Source of the DNA: JAEUIE01 sp047602475
Lineage (GTDB): Bacteria > Planctomycetota > Planctomycetia > Gemmatales > HRBIN36
NCBI GenBank assembly: GCA_047602475.1
Contig: JASGHE010000005.1
Span: 496,001 to 560,000 of the forward strand
Length of the DNA stretch: 64,000 nucleotides
Direction of reading: 5' to 3'
In this document: positions 14,315 to 22,185 of the stretch, piece after piece
Layout of the letters: each line of letters starts with the position of its first letter
Position numbering within the stretch: position 1 is the stretch's first letter
The notes under the pieces: generated by a model
Told to the model about the DNA's origin: nothing
Seen by the model: only the letters and a program-made list of their open reading frames with translations
Database searches by the model: none
Made by a program: the position numbers and the translations under genes

Positions 14315-15469
14315 ATGAACAACTACATTACAGCCTATTATAGTAAGTGTCGCCAGGTAGGCTTAATACACTTCTATGGGAAAGCCAAGATACCCTATCA
14401 AGCCAGACTGCTCTACTCAGTCATGGTCAGTCACAAGCGGTTTAGGGAGGAAGGTATCAGCCGGTATACCCTTGCTTCCCTCACGTCTATGAACAGGAGC
14501 CGGTCGGTTCCCCATTGGCTCAAATGGCTCTATGAACACAAGCTGATTGAGGAGGTAACTGTCAACAGCTACACGAGGGAGAACGGAAAGCGGTACGCTC
14601 AGAAGCTCTATCGTCCTATTAAGCCTGCCGATGACCTTGCAGTATTTGATAAGCGGGAGAAAGTCTACAACAGGAAGAACTACAAGGGAGAGTATGAGGC
14701 AGTAGAGCTTGGTTGGTGGGAGAAACTCGGAAAGAATAGGCTCCTGCTCAAGGCTGCAAAAAGCCCTTTAACGCTGATACAAACGGGAGTTTACTGTCTG
14801 GTAGCTCATCAGTCAGATAGGAAGATTCGACTCAGCATAAAGCGAATCGCCAGGCTCCTTGGAATCTCTCTTCCTACAGCACGCTCCGCAGTCCACAAGC
14901 TCCACAAGGTAGGGCTTATTGACAAGTGGCTCAATCCGTTGGAGCCGGACGAAGCTAAGACAAAGTGGTTCCAAACGAAGCCAGAGCGTAAGCAGTTGGA
15001 GCGGGAGAAGGAATACGTCATTGAGAGTATTACTCGACAGGAGAAGAAGCAGAAAGAGGCGGGGATCATGAGCATAGAAGAAGTGAAGCATTATCAGGAG
15101 AAGGCTGAGTCTTGCCTTACCAGCGATGAGATGGTCAACAGTTACTATCACTTGACTGGAGACAGAGCCTTACATTACCAATATGAACGATATGGAAAAG
15201 ATGCTATCAACAGCTTCTTGAATGAGATGCTGAAAGAGTATCCGTTGACTAAGAAGATAACTCCGATGGATCAAATAAAGATAAAGGACAAAATAAATAT
15301 TTTGCCTCAAGTTGCCGATAATAATAGTAGAGCATCAGGAGATACAACAAATGCAAACAATGGAAATCAATTCAGCAGCAAACGATTTTTCGACAACATC
15401 ACGCCACTGGCGAAAGGCTCCGAAGAGCCAGACGACTTCCTCGCCATGCTCGACGCCGACGAAGACTAA
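14315..15469 (+). CDS. Two-winged-helix replication initiator-like protein
   Basis: 384 residues from the ATG at 14315, preceded by AAGAAAGGATAGTC (an upstream GTG at 14279 lacks this signal). Two winged-helix domains are visible. One is at residues about 30-90 (ARLLYSVMVSHKRFREEGIS, YTLASLTSMN, PHWLKWLYEHKLIEEV). The second is around 155-215 (LTLIQTGVYCLVAHQSDRKI, IKRIARLLGISLPTARSAVH, KLHKVGLIDKW). A highly charged helical linker follows. Tandem winged helices at the edge of a repeat-rich non-coding region fit a RepA/RepE-like initiator. The C-terminus is Asp-rich (DDFLAMLDADED), a form that often binds polymerase or clamp. Replication role is inference. Confidence 0.6.
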   Translation: MNNYITAYYSKCRQVGLIHFYGKAKIPYQARLLYSVMVSHKRFREEGISRYTLASLTSMNRSRSVPHWLKWLYEHKLIEEVTVNSYTRENGKRYAQKLYRPIKPADDLAVFDKREKVYNRKNYKGEYEAVELGWWEKLGKNRLLLKAAKSPLTLIQTGVYCLVAHQSDRKIRLSIKRIARLLGISLPTARSAVHKLHKVGLIDKWLNPLEPDEAKTKWFQTKPERKQLEREKEYVIESITRQEKKQKEAGIMSIEEVKHYQEKAESCLTSDEMVNSYYHLTGDRALHYQYERYGKDAINSFLNEMLKEYPLTKKITPMDQIKIKDKINILPQVADNNSRASGDTTNANNGNQFSSKRFFDNITPLAKGSEEPDDFLAMLDADED

Positions 15470-15581
15470 GTACGTCGTCGTTGCGGAGACGTTTGGAGGA
15501 CAGCCAGTTAGACTTGGCACTACCTCGCCAGAGACTTTCAAGTTGATGATGACAACACTGATTCAAGCTGCAAGAAATTAG
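15351..15581 (+). CDS. Small protein overlapping the end of the initiator-like gene
   Basis: 76 residues from ATG after CAGGAGATACAACAA, overlapping the last 119 bases of the initiator-like gene in another frame. The N-terminal part is polar, while the C-terminal part (KYVVVAETFGGQPVRLG, TSPETFKLMMTTLIQAARN) looks like genuine folded coding sequence beyond the overlap. The strong ribosome binding site and non-overlapping 3' half support it as a gene. No known family. A small partner of the initiator is possible. Confidence 0.5.
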   Translation: MQTMEINSAANDFSTTSRHWRKAPKSQTTSSPCSTPTKTKYVVVAETFGGQPVRLGTTSPETFKLMMTTLIQAARN

Positions 15582-15596
15582 AATCACAAGGAGAGC

Positions 15597-16073
15597 ATGT
15601 ATAAGGACAAAGAATTAGAAGCCAGAACTCGGAAGAAATATAGAGAAGAGAACAGAGAAGCGATAAGGAAGAGACAGAAAGAGTATCGTGTCAATAATCG
15701 TGAAAAAGTTCTTGAGTCTAAAAGGCGATGGGCAAGGACTTCACTGAAAAGAAAACACCAAAGGCTACGGATTGAATGTATCTCACACTACACAGGCGGA
15801 AAGAATTGCTGTGCATGTTGCGGGGAGAATCAGTTGGAGTTCTTGGCTATCGACCACATTAACGGTGGAGGCTCCAGGCATCGCAAAGAAGTTAGGAAGA
15901 AACATCCAAGCATGTATCACTATCTCGTGAGGGAAAACTTTCCAGAAGGCTTTCGGATACTTTGCCACAACTGTAACGCTTCTCGTGGATTCTACGGCTA
16001 CTGCCCTCACGAGAAACAATCAAACCCGTCAGGGGGGACGGGAGAGCATATCTCCCGCCTCCTCTGCCGTTAA
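15597..16073 (+). CDS. HNH endonuclease-like protein with zinc motifs
   Basis: 158 residues after AAGGAGAGC. A very basic, Arg/Lys-rich helical N-terminus (RTRKKYREENREAIRKRQKE) precedes a zinc-binding HNH-like core: CACCGENQLEFLAIDHINGG, then YHYLVRENFPEGFRILCHNC and CNASRGFYGYCPH. The DH...N...H positions fit an HNH active site; the CxxC pairs hold the structural zinc. This kind of gene is common and free-standing in phage genomes. Nicking or cleavage of DNA is expected; a homing role is plausible. It is the last plus-strand gene before the minus-strand group at 16075. Confidence 0.78.
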   Translation: MYKDKELEARTRKKYREENREAIRKRQKEYRVNNREKVLESKRRWARTSLKRKHQRLRIECISHYTGGKNCCACCGENQLEFLAIDHINGGGSRHRKEVRKKHPSMYHYLVRENFPEGFRILCHNCNASRGFYGYCPHEKQSNPSGGTGEHISRLLCR

Positions 16074-16074
16074 A

Positions 16075-16359
16075 TCACTTCTGCCAAGGATAGACAGCAG
16101 GATAGTTTGCTGTTATCCCGTCTATCTCGACTAAGCGAGAAGTGATGGCTTTAGCTATTTCCTCGAAATGCATCTTGATTTGGTCAGGCAGTTTCTCGGA
16201 GAGTAGCTGATAGGTTAGATTCTGCAACTCTCCGTAGTTGCTGTGTAAGTCTCTGAGCCTCTTGAGAATCTCAGCCTTCTCTTCTTTCGATCCAACTCGC
16301 TCGGCATGAGTCAGAAGAGTTTGCTTCCTTTCGTTCAATACTAACAATCGATGGTACAT
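16075..16359 (-). CDS. Small helical phage protein
   Basis: 94 residues from ATG preceded by AAAAGGAAAATCCC (a TTG start 24 bases upstream is less likely). Sequence MYHRLLVLNERKQTLLTHAE is amphipathic and helical, followed by EEKAEILKRLRDLHSNYGEL, HFEEIAKAITSRLVEIDGI and a C-terminal YPAVYPWQK. It is convergent with the HNH gene, one base apart, so the two share transcription boundaries. Function unknown. Confidence 0.5.
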   Translation of the reverse strand: MYHRLLVLNERKQTLLTHAERVGSKEEKAEILKRLRDLHSNYGELQNLTYQLLSEKLPDQIKMHFEEIAKAITSRLVEIDGITANYPAVYPWQK

Positions 16360-16485
16360 GGGATTTTCCTTTTGAGGTTTCAACGGAATATGACACAGGA
16401 TTGATTCAGCTACGTCAGAGACGTAGAGCGGACGGCTCCTCCTTTCAGTTAGGGAGTTAAGGGAGATGGATTTGGTTTGTGGTGA

Positions 16486-17736
16486 CTAACTCGCCAACGC
16501 TCGTTCACTACGTTGAGGCAACTGCTCAGTAGCGATCCTGTGTCTTGCAGTCCTGATAGCAACAGGATCGGGATCACAGCCGATGAACCTTCTGTCGAGT
16601 CCTCTGGCGGCAACCGCAAAGGTTCCGCTTCCAAGACAGAAGTCCACTACCGTGTCTCCCCGTGCTGTGTTGGACTCAATGAAGTAAACAGCAGGAGTGA
16701 GAGCCTGTTGCCACTTGTGCCAGACTCCAAGAGGCTCCCTGCCTACATCGACTTTGTAGGAGTCGAATCCTTGAAGCTGTCCTTTGGCGTTCCCTTTGAC
16801 GAAGACAAGTACAGAGGTATATCTCCGCATACATCCAACCGGCATACGAGAGGAGAATTGCCCATCGTAGTTAATGACAAACTGCCAGCAATAATTCAAA
16901 TGCTTCCGCATAACGTCGATGACCTTAGCAAGGTAAGTAGTTGCACAGTAGACCATGCAGAACCGCCCAGGCTTGAGGATTAGCTCAGCAGACTTCGCTA
17001 CTTCCTCATACAGACTTGGCTCCTGCCAAGGAGGATCGGTGAAGACAAGGTCAACGCTGCTTGGCGTCCAATATACTTTCCGAAAGTCCTTAGTGTGAAG
17101 TATCAGCCCTTTGTCATTGAGTTGGACTCGCTTAACTGTGTTAAGCCTCTGGACTCGTGTTGCCTTGCTCCAAGCCTTAGCCACTTGCTTAGGTTGATCC
17201 AAGAGGACAAGAGCCTCTTGAGCTTCCTTGTTTTTGGGGAACTGCTTGGCAATTCGCACCACTGTCTTTGCTCGCTCCAAGTGCTTCGGACTCACGCCAA
17301 GCAAGGCTGCTACCTTGTCTCGTGCTTGTCCCTTTTCTTCTCCGTCAATCTTCCGACCAGCAAGTTGCCTCTCTCGTGCTTTCTTCTTCTCTTCCACTGA
17401 GAGAGCTTCCGCAATCCTGACTCGCTCGCTCATTGTCCAACCCTTGCGTATCGCATCGGCATTCTCGGATGCTTCCGCAAAGGCTCTTTGCCACTGATCC
17501 AAGTCAAGAACATGAACGGGAACGGACTTCCATTTGAGGAGCTTACAAGCCTCCAGTCTTCGCTCTCCACAGACAAGGACGTTATCCTTATCGACTACGA
17601 TGGGTTGGAGAAGCTCTCCAACTTGTTTGATGTTGTTTGCAAGGGAGGGCAAGTCCCCCAAGTCTTGACGGAATCTCTTCGTCACTCTGATAGAGCTTAT
17701 CTTCATTCGCATTGTGGGAAATCTTTCGGTGACCAT
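16486..17736 (-). CDS. ParB-like domain fused to a DNA methyltransferase
   Basis: 416 residues. The N-terminal third is a ParB/Srx-like fold: SIRVTKRFRQDLGDLPSLAN, PIVVDKDNVLVCGERRLEAC (the GERR box, about residues 54-61), then a helix-turn-helix-like KVAALLGVSPKHLERAK (about 145-160). From about residue 225 comes a methyltransferase: motif IV TDPPWQ, then motif I DFCLGSGTFAVAARGLDRR and FIGCDPDP. The motif order is beta-class. The ParB part may guide the methyltransferase to specific sites or hydrolyse nucleotide triphosphate. ParB-methyltransferase fusions are known in phages and mobile elements. A good ribosome binding site (GTAGGAGTACGG) precedes the ATG. Target sequence is unknown. Confidence 0.85.
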   Translation of the reverse strand: MVTERFPTMRMKISSIRVTKRFRQDLGDLPSLANNIKQVGELLQPIVVDKDNVLVCGERRLEACKLLKWKSVPVHVLDLDQWQRAFAEASENADAIRKGWTMSERVRIAEALSVEEKKKARERQLAGRKIDGEEKGQARDKVAALLGVSPKHLERAKTVVRIAKQFPKNKEAQEALVLLDQPKQVAKAWSKATRVQRLNTVKRVQLNDKGLILHTKDFRKVYWTPSSVDLVFTDPPWQEPSLYEEVAKSAELILKPGRFCMVYCATTYLAKVIDVMRKHLNYCWQFVINYDGQFSSRMPVGCMRRYTSVLVFVKGNAKGQLQGFDSYKVDVGREPLGVWHKWQQALTPAVYFIESNTARGDTVVDFCLGSGTFAVAARGLDRRFIGCDPDPVAIRTARHRIATEQLPQRSERALAS

Positions 17737-17815
17737 CCGTACTCCTACCTTCAGGATTCAGTCCCGTAAGGTAGGGTAAACGAGATGTAGGATTTGTGGG
17801 AGGGGAAGGAAAGGA

Positions 17816-18037
17816 CTACACTCGCTCAAGTTCATAGACGATCTTGACAGGCTTCTTCGGACGGAAGGTCAGGTCAAGCTGCATTCTGTTAATCAACTCA
17901 CGAGCAGCAGCAGGAGGGAGACTTATCTTGAGTTGCATCTCGTCATAGTTGATGTCGATGTCCGTGTCTTTGCTTGGAGCGGGAACTCCAAGCTGGCGGA
18001 TACTGCGGGTCTTGCGGGAGGGCTTTGCTCTTTGCAT
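17816..18037 (-). CDS. Small basic protein of unknown function
   Basis: 73 residues from ATG at 18037, preceded by AAGGAGTCCGAAGCC. An Arg/Lys-rich start (MQRAKPSRKTRSIRQLGVPA) leads into an acidic spacer (SKDTDIDINYDEMQL) and a C-terminal beta/helix segment (KISLPPAAARELINRMQLDL, PKKPVKIVYELERV). A longer in-frame version would overlap the gene at 18090. Could bind nucleic acid, judging by charge; no motif is recognised. Confidence 0.5.
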   Translation of the reverse strand: MQRAKPSRKTRSIRQLGVPAPSKDTDIDINYDEMQLKISLPPAAARELINRMQLDLTFRPKKPVKIVYELERV

Positions 18038-18089
18038 GGCTTCGGACTCCTTGGGGTTGTGGAGCCATAAGCCGAATAACGATTGGACT

Positions 18090-18482
18090 CTACTTCTTCG
18101 TTTTCGGCTTCTTTTTGGCTCCAACTGAGCCATTAAGCCGTTTTACGTTCTGTCCACTCTTGGCGGGTTTTCTGTTCAGTGGTTTGGGGATAGCCTTTGT
18201 CAATTCCGCTCCTGCCTCTGCACAAGTTGCAATAGTGAAAAGCATCTCGGACAGAAACTCTTGAATCTCACTTAGTTCATCCAAATCGAAACATTCCAAA
18301 TCAAGTTCAATTGCTTCTGTATTTATCTTTTTGAACCACTTGTTGAGTTTCGCTCGTAGTGCCTTAGTGATGGATTTATGATCCATGTTCCTCATAAACT
18401 CAACACGGTTGACCATTTGTTCGTAGAGCTTATTTTTTGCATTGGTTGCCTCATCTAAACTCTCATACATGTCATCGGTCAT
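18090..18482 (-). CDS. Helical protein with a basic tail, unknown function
   Basis: 130 residues after AGAGGTAATCTGCT. The sequence is mostly helical (EATNAKNKLYEQMVNRVEFM, IELDLECFDLDELSEIQEFL) and ends in a very basic low-complexity tail (NRKPAKSGQNVKRLNGSVGA, then KKKPKTKK). The tail is typical of DNA-associated proteins. It is transcribed towards 17816, in the same direction as that gene with a 52-base gap. No family recognised. Confidence 0.5.
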   Translation of the reverse strand: MTDDMYESLDEATNAKNKLYEQMVNRVEFMRNMDHKSITKALRAKLNKWFKKINTEAIELDLECFDLDELSEIQEFLSEMLFTIATCAEAGAELTKAIPKPLNRKPAKSGQNVKRLNGSVGAKKKPKTKK

Positions 18483-18552
18483 AGCAGATTACCTCTTAAC
18501 TTGCCCAGCATTGTAAAGCCGATTGACGCTACTGCCCACTACAAACACCAAA

Positions 18553-18576
18553 AGCCTCCCGATTGCTCGGAAGGCT
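18553..18576 (-). terminator. Intrinsic terminator downstream of the integrase gene
   Basis: On the minus strand AGCCTTCCGA pairs with TCGGGAGGCT (one mismatch) with a 4-base loop and is followed by TTTT. It lies 35 bp beyond the integrase stop and 70 bp before the start of the 18090-18482 gene. Confidence 0.7.
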
Positions 18577-18610
18577 CTTAGCGTGAAAAACGAATCATAG
18601 TCAGAGGTAT

Positions 18611-20155
18611 CTATTCAATCCCTTTGAAGATTCGCTTCCTGCTTTCGTAAGCGTTTGGAGCAGACAACACAGGGAGCATAACTTCCCGTAGCTCTGCAAC
18701 TGCTTTATGGAATCGTCCCCAAGGTTTGTTGCTGTAGCACTCCAAGAGCTTGTCTCCCTTGAATGGCGTCCCGTGTGTTATGAGCATTGAAGCCAGCGTA
18801 TCATCATAACGCTGTGTCATAATATCGGGGAGCGTGTCTCTCACGCTGCCAAGAGGAAGATAGCGGAAGTCAGGATGAGACTTCCTCACTCTGTCAATGA
18901 GTTGCCTCCAGCTATTAGCAAACCCTGCTTGAGCGTTCGTTGTCCCGTCCTTGTACATCGGGGTGCCTTCCTCTGTGCAAAAGAGAAGCTCACTGCCTAA
19001 CTTCCTTGCTCGTGCTATTCCCCATTTGACAAGCTCAATAGTTTCAGGCCACAAGACAAACTCTCCGAAGACTCCCTTCTTCTCTCGGATATAGCGGAAC
19101 CAAGTTTGCTTGACCTTGGGGATTCCGAATCTGTCAGCATAAGGATGAACCTCGTCAAACTTGATTTCGTCAAGTGTGATGCGTCCTAACTCCCCTGCTC
19201 CTCCCGCAAAGTTCAAAGCACAGACAAGGATGAACCTATCCATCGGTGTGCAATGTCTCGCAAGTGTTGCAAGCTCGTCTGGCGTGTAAGAGTCTTTGAT
19301 AAAGGAGGAGAGCTTCCTTTCGTTTGACATAAGAACAGGACGGTAGGTTTGATTCTCCAAACCTCTTGGCATAGTCCAACCGTATTCTTGAACGTCAAGC
19401 CAGCGAAAGAATCGGCGTAGTCCCTTGTGACAGTTTTGCACGTCGTCAATGGAGATGGGCTTCCCTGTGTTCTTCGATAGCGGTCGCTGATTGTAGAACT
19501 TGAAGAACCCGTCACACTTCGCAAAGGTAAGTTCTGCAAGAGGACAGTCCTTCAAGTCTCTTTGGAAACGTCTGACCATCTCTTCTCGTTTCATCCCGTA
19601 AGCGTTTAGCTCTCGTGTCTCTGGCTTGACGTTTGTTGTCTTGATGTCTCGCTCAACAAACTGGTCAAGAGCAGCGTGTAGCGTTCCTTGAGGAGCAGCC
19701 ATTGCACCAAATCCATTGGCTCCAAGAGCGAGTCCGCCAAGCAAGCCTGTCTCCTTGAGCTTCTGGAGTTGAGGACGGAGCTTCTCAAGGTCTTCCTGTG
19801 CAAAGAGTGACCAGACTTCTTTCCCTTGAGCTTCTACCTCTTGAGCTACTTTGATCCTGACGAAGGGAATCTCCTTCTGGAGCTTCTCCGCTTCTTGAAC
19901 TTGCTGAGCAGGAGAGCAGCGAAAATCTACCTCAACCTCTCGCTCTCCCTTGCTCACTGCCTTGGCTATCGTGAGGAAGCTCTCAGTCCAGACAGGGGAG
20001 CCTCCCTTAACTCGCAACACTTCCTTGACCATTGCCTTCCTGATTTCTGCCTGTCCCGCATCCTTGCCAAGATAGAACTTCTCTTGAGAGCGAGTCCCTT
20101 CTCGCTTGAACCCACAGTCGAAAGCGTATTGTCCGTTTACCATGCCGGTTGCCAT
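18611..20155 (-). CDS. int: Planctomycete-type tyrosine recombinase (integrase) of the element
   Basis: 514 residues. The first 150 hold an unusual extra region. Residues 170-260 form a core-binding (SAM-like) domain (EEMVRRFQRDLKDCPLAELT). The catalytic part starts near residue 290. It keeps the second Arg (SVRDTLPDIMTQR), a following His (ITHGTP) and the nucleophile Tyr in LECYSNKPWG. The usual first Arg of the TGxRxxEL motif is absent; the aligned stretch reads FAGGAGELGRITLDEI. The LWPETIELVKWGI signature is shared by many planctomycete integrases that also lack that Arg. The gene ends its upstream region 174 bp from the 3' end of tRNA-Ala, so tRNA integration is likely. Ribosome binding site AAGGGGTAAACA. 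Confidence 0.85.
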   Translation of the reverse strand: MATGMVNGQYAFDCGFKREGTRSQEKFYLGKDAGQAEIRKAMVKEVLRVKGGSPVWTESFLTIAKAVSKGEREVEVDFRCSPAQQVQEAEKLQKEIPFVRIKVAQEVEAQGKEVWSLFAQEDLEKLRPQLQKLKETGLLGGLALGANGFGAMAAPQGTLHAALDQFVERDIKTTNVKPETRELNAYGMKREEMVRRFQRDLKDCPLAELTFAKCDGFFKFYNQRPLSKNTGKPISIDDVQNCHKGLRRFFRWLDVQEYGWTMPRGLENQTYRPVLMSNERKLSSFIKDSYTPDELATLARHCTPMDRFILVCALNFAGGAGELGRITLDEIKFDEVHPYADRFGIPKVKQTWFRYIREKKGVFGEFVLWPETIELVKWGIARARKLGSELLFCTEEGTPMYKDGTTNAQAGFANSWRQLIDRVRKSHPDFRYLPLGSVRDTLPDIMTQRYDDTLASMLITHGTPFKGDKLLECYSNKPWGRFHKAVAELREVMLPVLSAPNAYESRKRIFKGIE

Positions 20156-20172
20156 TGTTTACCCCTTCAAAA

Positions 20173-20247
20173 GACGTAAGTGATTACGTCCCTTATTCTA
20201 AGGGTGAATCGGCAGTCCATCATATAAACGTCATATAAACATATAAG
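20173..20247. promoter_or_regulatory. Operator-like palindromes and short direct repeats upstream of the integrase
   Basis: Two perfect inverted repeats are adjacent: GACGTAA-GTGA-TTACGTC (20173-20190) and CCCTTA-TTC-TAAGGG (20190-20204). They are followed by CATATAAAC at 20221 and 20232 (11-bp phase) and a related CATATAAG at 20240. They lie 18 to 92 bp upstream of the integrase ATG. They suit operators for a regulator and arm-type binding sites for the integrase or an excisionase. Binding is inferred. Confidence 0.5.
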
Positions 20248-20280
20248 ATCAGATAAATCAGACAGTCCTCAAAACGAATA

Positions 20281-20302
20281 AACCCCTGTAATTACAGGGG
20301 TT
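20281..20302. terminator. Perfect 22-bp palindromic bidirectional terminator
   Basis: AACCCCTGTA and its exact complement TACAGGGGTT form an 11-bp stem with almost no loop (AT centre), followed by TTTT on the plus strand and preceded by A-rich sequence. It sits between the integrase control region and the tRNA-Ala 3' end, ending tRNA transcription on the minus strand. Confidence 0.65.
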
Positions 20303-20328
20303 TTATGCAATTTATTAAATCCGATAAG

Positions 20329-20401
20329 TGGAGCCGAAGGGGATCGAACCCTCAACCTCTGCATTGCGAACGCAGCGCTCTCCCAATTGAGCTACGGCCC
20401 C
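20329..20401 (-). tRNA. tRNA-Ala (anticodon CGC)
   Basis: A complete 73-base cloverleaf without encoded CCA. The acceptor GGGGCCG pairs with CGGCTCC, the anticodon arm CTGCG-TTCGCAA-TGCAG shows anticodon CGC, and the T arm contains GGTTCGATCC. The discriminator base is A. It reads GCG codons. The 3' end faces the phage element, so it is the likely attachment site, reconstituted by element DNA when integration occurs. The element-side copy of the core cannot be seen because the left boundary is outside this window. Confidence 0.95.
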
Positions 20402-20464
20402 ATGCACCTCTAGAGAAGTCTACCCCATCGCCGGTTCACTGTCAGCGAGAAAAACGGCACATTC

Positions 20465-21286
20465 TCATCGCTGACAAAGACTACAAAAGTGCGTCGATCG
20501 GCCACCCAGTCTGATGCAGGTAATCGGTTTGCCGCAGCGTTTGCATGGTTCATCAGTGCGGCCATACGCCTTGAACTCGTTTTGGAAGTTGCCCGTTTCA
20601 TCGTCGCCATAGTAGAAGTTGGCAATCGTCGAACCTTTCGAATCGATGGCATGCCTGAGCACTTTGACGATGGCCTTGCGTAAGCTGCTGACTTCGCTAC
20701 GGGTCAAACTTGTTCCCAGCCGCTCCGGGTGGATTCTTGATTCATAGAGCGATTCATCGGCGTAGATATTGCCCACCCCTGCCACCACCGATTGATCGAG
20801 CAGAATTGCTTTAACCTTTCTTCGACTCTTCATCAAGCTTTGGCTGAAGTCCGCTAAAGTAAGATCGAACGGCTCCGGGCCTAACTCTGCTTCTTCAGCA
20901 AAACGAAGGGAACCAGCCTCCTTAGCTATGGTCACACAGCCAAAACGGCGGGGATCGTGGAAGCGAAGCTCCTCGTTGTTCTCCTTCAAAGGGAAAACGA
21001 GATGAGTATGCGTGCTCGGGGCGATGGTTTTCTGTTGAACCAGCAGCCTGCCTGTCATGCCGAGGTGGACGATCAGCCGATATTGAGGACGGGAGAGTTC
21101 GATGAGTATCCACTTGCCTCGCCGGGTGACGTCTATAATGGAGGAGCCGGGAATCAGTCGATTCCAAGCCGATTGCCAGGGGGTCCGCAGGTGATGCTTT
21201 CCCTGCCTTACGCCCTGCAGAGTACGCCCTACCAGCACGGGCCGCAGCGTGCGAACCACCGTTTCCACTTCAGGCAATTCGGGCAT
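20465..21286 (-). CDS. mutM: Formamidopyrimidine-DNA glycosylase
   Basis: 273 residues beginning MPELPEVETVVRTLRPVLVG: the Pro after the start Met acts as the catalytic nucleophile and Glu-3 assists. The enzyme excises 8-oxoguanine and formamidopyrimidines and nicks the strand. The helix-two-turn-helix part (VVAGVGNIYADESLYESRIH) and the C-terminal zinc finger (CKRCGKPITCIRLGG...CSLC) are intact. The length matches Fpg. It is the first chromosomal gene beyond the integration site, transcribed towards tRNA-Ala. Confidence 0.96.
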   Translation of the reverse strand: MPELPEVETVVRTLRPVLVGRTLQGVRQGKHHLRTPWQSAWNRLIPGSSIIDVTRRGKWILIELSRPQYRLIVHLGMTGRLLVQQKTIAPSTHTHLVFPLKENNEELRFHDPRRFGCVTIAKEAGSLRFAEEAELGPEPFDLTLADFSQSLMKSRRKVKAILLDQSVVAGVGNIYADESLYESRIHPERLGTSLTRSEVSSLRKAIVKVLRHAIDSKGSTIANFYYGDDETGNFQNEFKAYGRTDEPCKRCGKPITCIRLGGRSTHFCSLCQR

Positions 21287-21411
21287 AACCGCTCCTGTTG
21301 ATCGCTGACAACTGATCTATGCAGGCTGCTGGTGATGCGGTAGTAGGCCTGCATGAAAATCCCGCTTCGCCCTGGGCTGAAGCGTTTTCCTATATGAGAG
21401 ACGACGAGACT

Positions 21412-21960
21412 ATGTCCACTGCCAGGAAGAAAGTTCCACTGAATGTTCTGCCCGTGCCACTACTCAATGAGAAGGCGACGTTTGACTGTTCGTTTGGCCG
21501 AGGCTGCGAAGGAAGCTGTTGCCGCAACGGTCGGCCCGGCCTGCGTGAAGAAGAGCAAAGCATTATCAAGAAGAACTTCAAGATGATCGCGCCCTACTTG
21601 AGCGAAAAGGCAAGAAAGCTCATCGAAAAAACCGGCCTGGTGACCAAGCGGATTCGGGAAGGCTTGCCCATGGCGGGCGTCATCGATGGTTGGTGCGTTT
21701 TCTTCAATGAAGGCTGTGCTCTGCACAAAGCTGGGGCTGTCGAAGGCGATCATCTCAAATATAAGCCCCAGCAATGTGCCATCTTCCCCCTGCTCTGGAC
21801 CGATGACGGCGACTGGTACGTGCGTCAATGGCACTATCAGGGCGAGCAGTGGAACGACTTATTCTGCCTCAATCCCAAGAATAGCAAGGTGAAAGCGACC
21901 GAATCGTTGAAGAATGAGCTGAACCTTGTGGCCACGCTGGATGTCAAGAAAGCAGGCTGA
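21412..21960 (+). CDS. YkgJ/DUF3109-like CxxxCC protein
   Basis: 182 residues. A CSFGRGCEGSCCRNGRPGL motif at about residues 23-41 and later Cys/His residues (FNEGCALHKAG, YKPQQCAIFPLLW) define a putative metal-binding family (zinc or iron-sulfur). Members are widespread with uncertain function. Start chosen at MSTARKKVPLNVLP because the upstream part reads as low-quality coding sequence; 21394 and 21319 are alternatives. It is divergent from mutM. No partner operon. Confidence 0.72.
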   Translation: MSTARKKVPLNVLPVPLLNEKATFDCSFGRGCEGSCCRNGRPGLREEEQSIIKKNFKMIAPYLSEKARKLIEKTGLVTKRIREGLPMAGVIDGWCVFFNEGCALHKAGAVEGDHLKYKPQQCAIFPLLWTDDGDWYVRQWHYQGEQWNDLFCLNPKNSKVKATESLKNELNLVATLDVKKAG

Positions 21961-22047
21961 TTTGGCTTCACTTCATGCTTCATGGAGTTTTAGCCGATAC
22001 TCTTGCTTGTCGTGAGCGTGATTCTATAATTTCGCTTACGCAACCAT

Positions 22048-22119
<72 letters not shown>

Positions 22120-22142
22120 CTCTTTCGTTTCTATGAGTGTTT

Positions 22143-22174
22143 AAGAGCCTTTCAGATCATTCTGGAAGGCTCTT
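22143..22174 (+). terminator. Intrinsic terminator after tRNA-Gly
   Basis: AAGAGCCTTTCAGA pairs with TCTGGAAGGCTCTT (one mismatch) around a TCAT loop, then TTCCGTTTT. It begins 24 bp after the tRNA 3' end. Confidence 0.75.
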
Positions 22175-22185
22175 TCCGTTTTCAT

